From positions 1,364,001 through 1,428,000 of the forward strand of contig NZ_OZ244942.1 of the NCBI RefSeq assembly GCF_965222285.1: a DNA stretch of 64,000 nucleotides, in the 5' to 3' direction. The position numbers and the translations under genes are program-made. Position 1 is the first letter of the stretch, and the number at the start of each line of letters is the position of its first letter. The notes beneath the pieces were generated by a model. It did no database searches. It saw only the letters and a list, made by a program, of their open reading frames with translations, and was not told where the DNA came from. Positions 61,966-64,000 of this stretch are shown here, one piece after another. This DNA is from Tepidicaulis sp002389665 (lineage in GTDB: Bacteria > Pseudomonadota > Alphaproteobacteria > Parvibaculales > Parvibaculaceae).

Positions 61966-62042
61966 GGGGGTGTAGCTCAGTTGGTTAGAGCGCTGGCCTG
62001 TCACGCCAGAGGTCGCGGGTTCGAGCCCCGTCACTCCCGCCA
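61966..62042 (+). tRNA. tRNA-Asp (anticodon GTC)
   Basis: 77 nt with encoded CCA. The acceptor is GGGGGTG/CACTCCC (one G-T pair), anticodon loop CTGTCAC in stem CTGGC/GCCAG, T-loop TTCGAGC, discriminator G. tRNA-Val, tRNA-Asp and nuo in this order recurs in alphaproteobacteria. Confidence 0.98.
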
Positions 62043-62367
62043 TTGCCCCCTGAAATTTACCTCTGAAAATGCTTCTCAAAAATTGCATCCGGCAGGTTTC
62101 TCCCTGCCTGGAACAGGGGATCGCGATCCGCGTTTCGATCCTGCATGCCGATGCTCCGTTCACGCTTCGCTAAGAATGCCGCGAAGTTAAAAAACTTGAA
62201 CAGGAACAATGGATTTAGGGTAATCGCCCTTTGCGTCGCGCGGGGGGCATGGATATACTCCGGCCAAATTTCAAGGGGTGGCGCGCAGTAGAGTCGACAT
62301 AAGCCTTCAATCGGCTTATTTCGTTCTATGACATCCGAATCATTGGGGCCTCGCCGCTGCGGCAAGG
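62043..62367 (+). promoter_or_regulatory. nuo operon promoter and leader
   Basis: No gene seen. TTGCGT (62231-62236), a 17-bp spacer and TATACT (62254-62259) form a strong housekeeping promoter. In the leader, ATAAGCC (62299-62305) and GGCTTAT (62313-62319) make a 7-bp perfect dyad with a 7-base loop, about 48 bp before nuoA: an operator or mRNA hairpin. Confidence 0.6.
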
Positions 62368-62742
62368 ATGCTGGGAATGGAAGAGCTGTTAAGCGAATAT
62401 CTGCCGATCCTCATCTTCATGGGGATTGCGGCTGTTATCGGCATTGCGCTTCTTGTGCTGCCTTATCTCGTGGCGCCGTCGAAGCCCGACACGGAAAAGC
62501 TTTCCGCCTATGAATGCGGCTTCGATGCCTTCGACGATGCGCGCATGAAGTTCGACGTGCGCTTTTACCTCGTCGCGATCCTTTTCATTATTTTCGACCT
62601 CGAAGTTGCCTTCCTCTTTCCCTGGGCGGTGGCACTCGGCGATATCGGCATGTTCGGTTTCTGGTCGATGATCACCTTCCTCGCCATTCTCACCATCGGC
62701 TTTGCCTATGAGTGGAAGAAGGGCGCCCTTGAGTGGGAATAA
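62368..62742 (+). CDS. nuoA: NADH-quinone oxidoreductase subunit A
   Basis: 124 aa membrane subunit of complex I with three transmembrane helices. The conserved YECGFDAFDDARMKFDVRFYL loop, with the Cys that moves between active and deactive states, and FLIIFDLEVAFLFPW-like segment (here LFIIFDLEVAFLFPW) are present. An ATG at 62377 (MEELLSEY) is an alternative start. It is first gene of the nuo operon; nuoB follows 55 bp later. Confidence 0.97.
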   Translation: MLGMEELLSEYLPILIFMGIAAVIGIALLVLPYLVAPSKPDTEKLSAYECGFDAFDDARMKFDVRFYLVAILFIIFDLEVAFLFPWAVALGDIGMFGFWSMITFLAILTIGFAYEWKKGALEWE

Positions 62743-62797
62743 TTAAGACGGCAGGCCCGGGCTCCCAAGGTCCGGGTCTTTTGATGAACTTGCGGCA

Positions 62798-63379
62798 ATG
62801 AGTGGTGCCATGAACAATCAGACGGTCATCGCAGACGCCCCCAAGGGCTTGGTGGACCCCCGCACCGGCCAGCCTATCGGCGCCGATGACCCTTACTTCA
62901 AGCAAGTCTCCGACCAGCTGGCCGACAAAGGCTTTCTGGTGACGCAGGCCGACAATCTGATCAATTGGGCGCGGACCGGCTCCTTGATGTGGATGACCTT
63001 CGGGCTTGCCTGCTGCGCTGTGGAAATGATGCAGACCTCGATGCCGCGCTATGACAGCGAGCGTTTCGGTTTTGCCCCGCGCGCCAGCCCGCGCCAGTCC
63101 GACGTGATGATCGTCGCCGGCACGCTGACCAACAAGATGGCCCCGGCGCTGCGCAAGGTCTATGACCAGATGCCCGAGCCGCGTTACGTCATCTCCATGG
63201 GCTCATGTGCCAATGGCGGCGGCTATTATCACTATTCCTATTCGGTCGTGCGTGGCTGCGACCGGGTCGTGCCGGTGGATATTTATGTGCCGGGGTGCCC
63301 GCCCACGGCAGAAGCGCTGCTTTACGGCATTCTGGCGCTGCAGCGGAAGATCCGCCGCACGGGTACGATTGAACGCTAA
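62798..63379 (+). CDS. nuoB: NADH-quinone oxidoreductase subunit B
   Basis: 193 aa. It holds the terminal 4Fe-4S cluster N2 that passes electrons to quinone. The Cys ligands are visible in GLACCAVEMMQ (two adjacent Cys), SMGSCANGGGYYHYSYSVVRGC and YVPGCPPTAEALLYG. The N-terminal ~35 residues are variable. An alternative start is the ATG at 62810 (MNNQTV). It depends on the Suf products encoded earlier in the window for cluster assembly. Confidence 0.98.
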   Translation: MSGAMNNQTVIADAPKGLVDPRTGQPIGADDPYFKQVSDQLADKGFLVTQADNLINWARTGSLMWMTFGLACCAVEMMQTSMPRYDSERFGFAPRASPRQSDVMIVAGTLTNKMAPALRKVYDQMPEPRYVISMGSCANGGGYYHYSYSVVRGCDRVVPVDIYVPGCPPTAEALLYGILALQRKIRRTGTIER

Positions 63380-63423
63380 TCCTCACGGCGGGGCCATCCG
63401 GCGCCGCAAAACAGTTTGAGATC

Positions 63424-64000
63424 ATGTTGATGGACGAAAGTCTGCAAGACCTCGGCGAACATATTTCGGCCAGCCTGGATGATTCCGTCGTCGGTTTCTC
63501 GGTCGAATATGGCGAGCTGACCATTCATGCGGTGCGCGAGCGTATTGCCCGGGTGGTGAAATTCCTGCGGGACGATCCGGCCTGCCGGTTCACGGTGCTG
63601 ATCGACATTTGCGGTGTCGATTATCCGGACCGCCTGAAGCGCTTCGATGTCGTCTATCACCTGCTCTCCATGACGCAGAACCAGCGCATCCGCGTGAAGG
63701 TGGAAACGGACGAAGAAGGCCAGGTGCCGAGCACCGTCAGCGTTTTCCCCGCCGCCGACTGGTTCGAGCGCGAGGCGTTCGATCTTTACGGCATTCTTTT
63801 CTCCGAGCATCCGGACCTGCGCCGCATTCTTACCGATTACGGTTTTTCCGGCCATCCGCTGCGCAAGGACTTCCCGCTCACCGGCTTTATGGAAGTGCGC
63901 TATGACGAAGAGCTCAAGCGCGTGGTCTATGAGCCTGTGAAACTGAAGCAGGAATTCCGTACATTCGATTTCATGTCGCCATGGGAAGGGCCCGACTATG
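63424..64000 (+). CDS. nuoC: NADH-quinone oxidoreductase subunit C (30 kDa), 3' end beyond window
   Basis: Open from the ATG at 63424 (or 63430) to the window edge, 192 codons seen. The 30-kDa-subunit signature is clear: FPAADWFEREAFDLYGI, then FSEHPDLRRILTDYGFSGHPLRKDFPLTGF and the end-of-domain FRTFDFMSPWEGP. It lies 44 bp after nuoB. No in-frame stop is reached, so the true end and any NuoD fusion are unseen. Confidence 0.95.
   Translation, partial: MLMDESLQDLGEHISASLDDSVVGFSVEYGELTIHAVRERIARVVKFLRDDPACRFTVLIDICGVDYPDRLKRFDVVYHLLSMTQNQRIRVKVETDEEGQVPSTVSVFPAADWFEREAFDLYGILFSEHPDLRRILTDYGFSGHPLRKDFPLTGFMEVRYDEELKRVVYEPVKLKQEFRTFDFMSPWEGPDY

Overview
The window looks like core chromosome of an alphaproteobacterium. 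It is GC-rich (roughly 60% or more by eye) and densely coded. The gene order is typical of that class: mrcA-prfB; iscR-desulfurase-sufBCDS-sufT-sufA; glnB-glnA; tRNA-Leu-tig; clpP-clpX-lon-hup; tRNA-Val, tRNA-Asp and nuoABC. A CtrA-type box (TTAA-N7-TTAA), an RpoH promoter of the alphaproteobacterial form, and a probable speF-type leader before an ornithine-type decarboxylase support this. The many acyl-CoA, hydrolase and ferritin-like genes suggest a Parvibaculum/Rhizobiales-like heterotroph, but that finer placement is a weak inference. I saw no phage, insertion sequence, CRISPR array, rRNA or plasmid gene.

Layout: 0-4 kb, peptidoglycan synthase PBP1A and release factor 2, the latter with a programmed +1 frameshift. 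4-6 kb, a divergent azoreductase/LysR pair bracketed by two long composite palindromes whose cores are inverted relative to each other. 6-8 kb, an M23 endopeptidase-bactofilin morphogenesis operon behind a CtrA box. 8-17 kb, DUF455, a peroxiredoxin, a giant AsmA-like protein, a ferritin-like protein, tyrS and anmK. 17-26 kb, the Fe-S assembly operon and a TfoX-domain protein. 26-38 kb, two crotonase-family genes, a GGDEF protein, an aldehyde dehydrogenase, a DUF1329 protein, a DEAD-box helicase, parE, an old-yellow-enzyme homologue and a DUF1089-type protein.

38.2-38.7 kb is a gene-free, lower-GC stretch that may encode a structured small RNA. 38.7-42 kb holds the sigma54-driven glnB-glnA pair and an aminotransferase. 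42-50 kb holds a PF10118 di-iron-type protein, a two-domain glutaredoxin, a thiolase-like protein, a small membrane protein, a phosphohistidine phosphatase, NAD(P)HX repair, a GNAT and a nitrilase-family amidohydrolase. 50-60 kb holds tRNA-Leu, trigger factor with an odd His/Asp plus Lys/Ala tail, a YrhK protein, the decarboxylase, an EF-hand lipoprotein, and ClpP/ClpX/Lon/HU. 60-64 kb holds an MFS transporter, two tRNAs and the start of the nuo operon (nuoC is cut by the window end).

Functionally the window is dominated by protein quality control (Tig, ClpXP, Lon), Fe-S supply (Suf) feeding Fe-S consumers such as NuoB, nitrogen control (GlnB/GlnA) and envelope growth (PBP1A, M23, bactofilin, AsmA, AnmK). 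I found no clear previously undescribed multi-gene system. The best leads are non-coding: the inverted-core palindromes, the candidate small RNA at 38.3-38.6 kb, and several promoter/leader architectures. The trigger-factor tail is the best protein lead.
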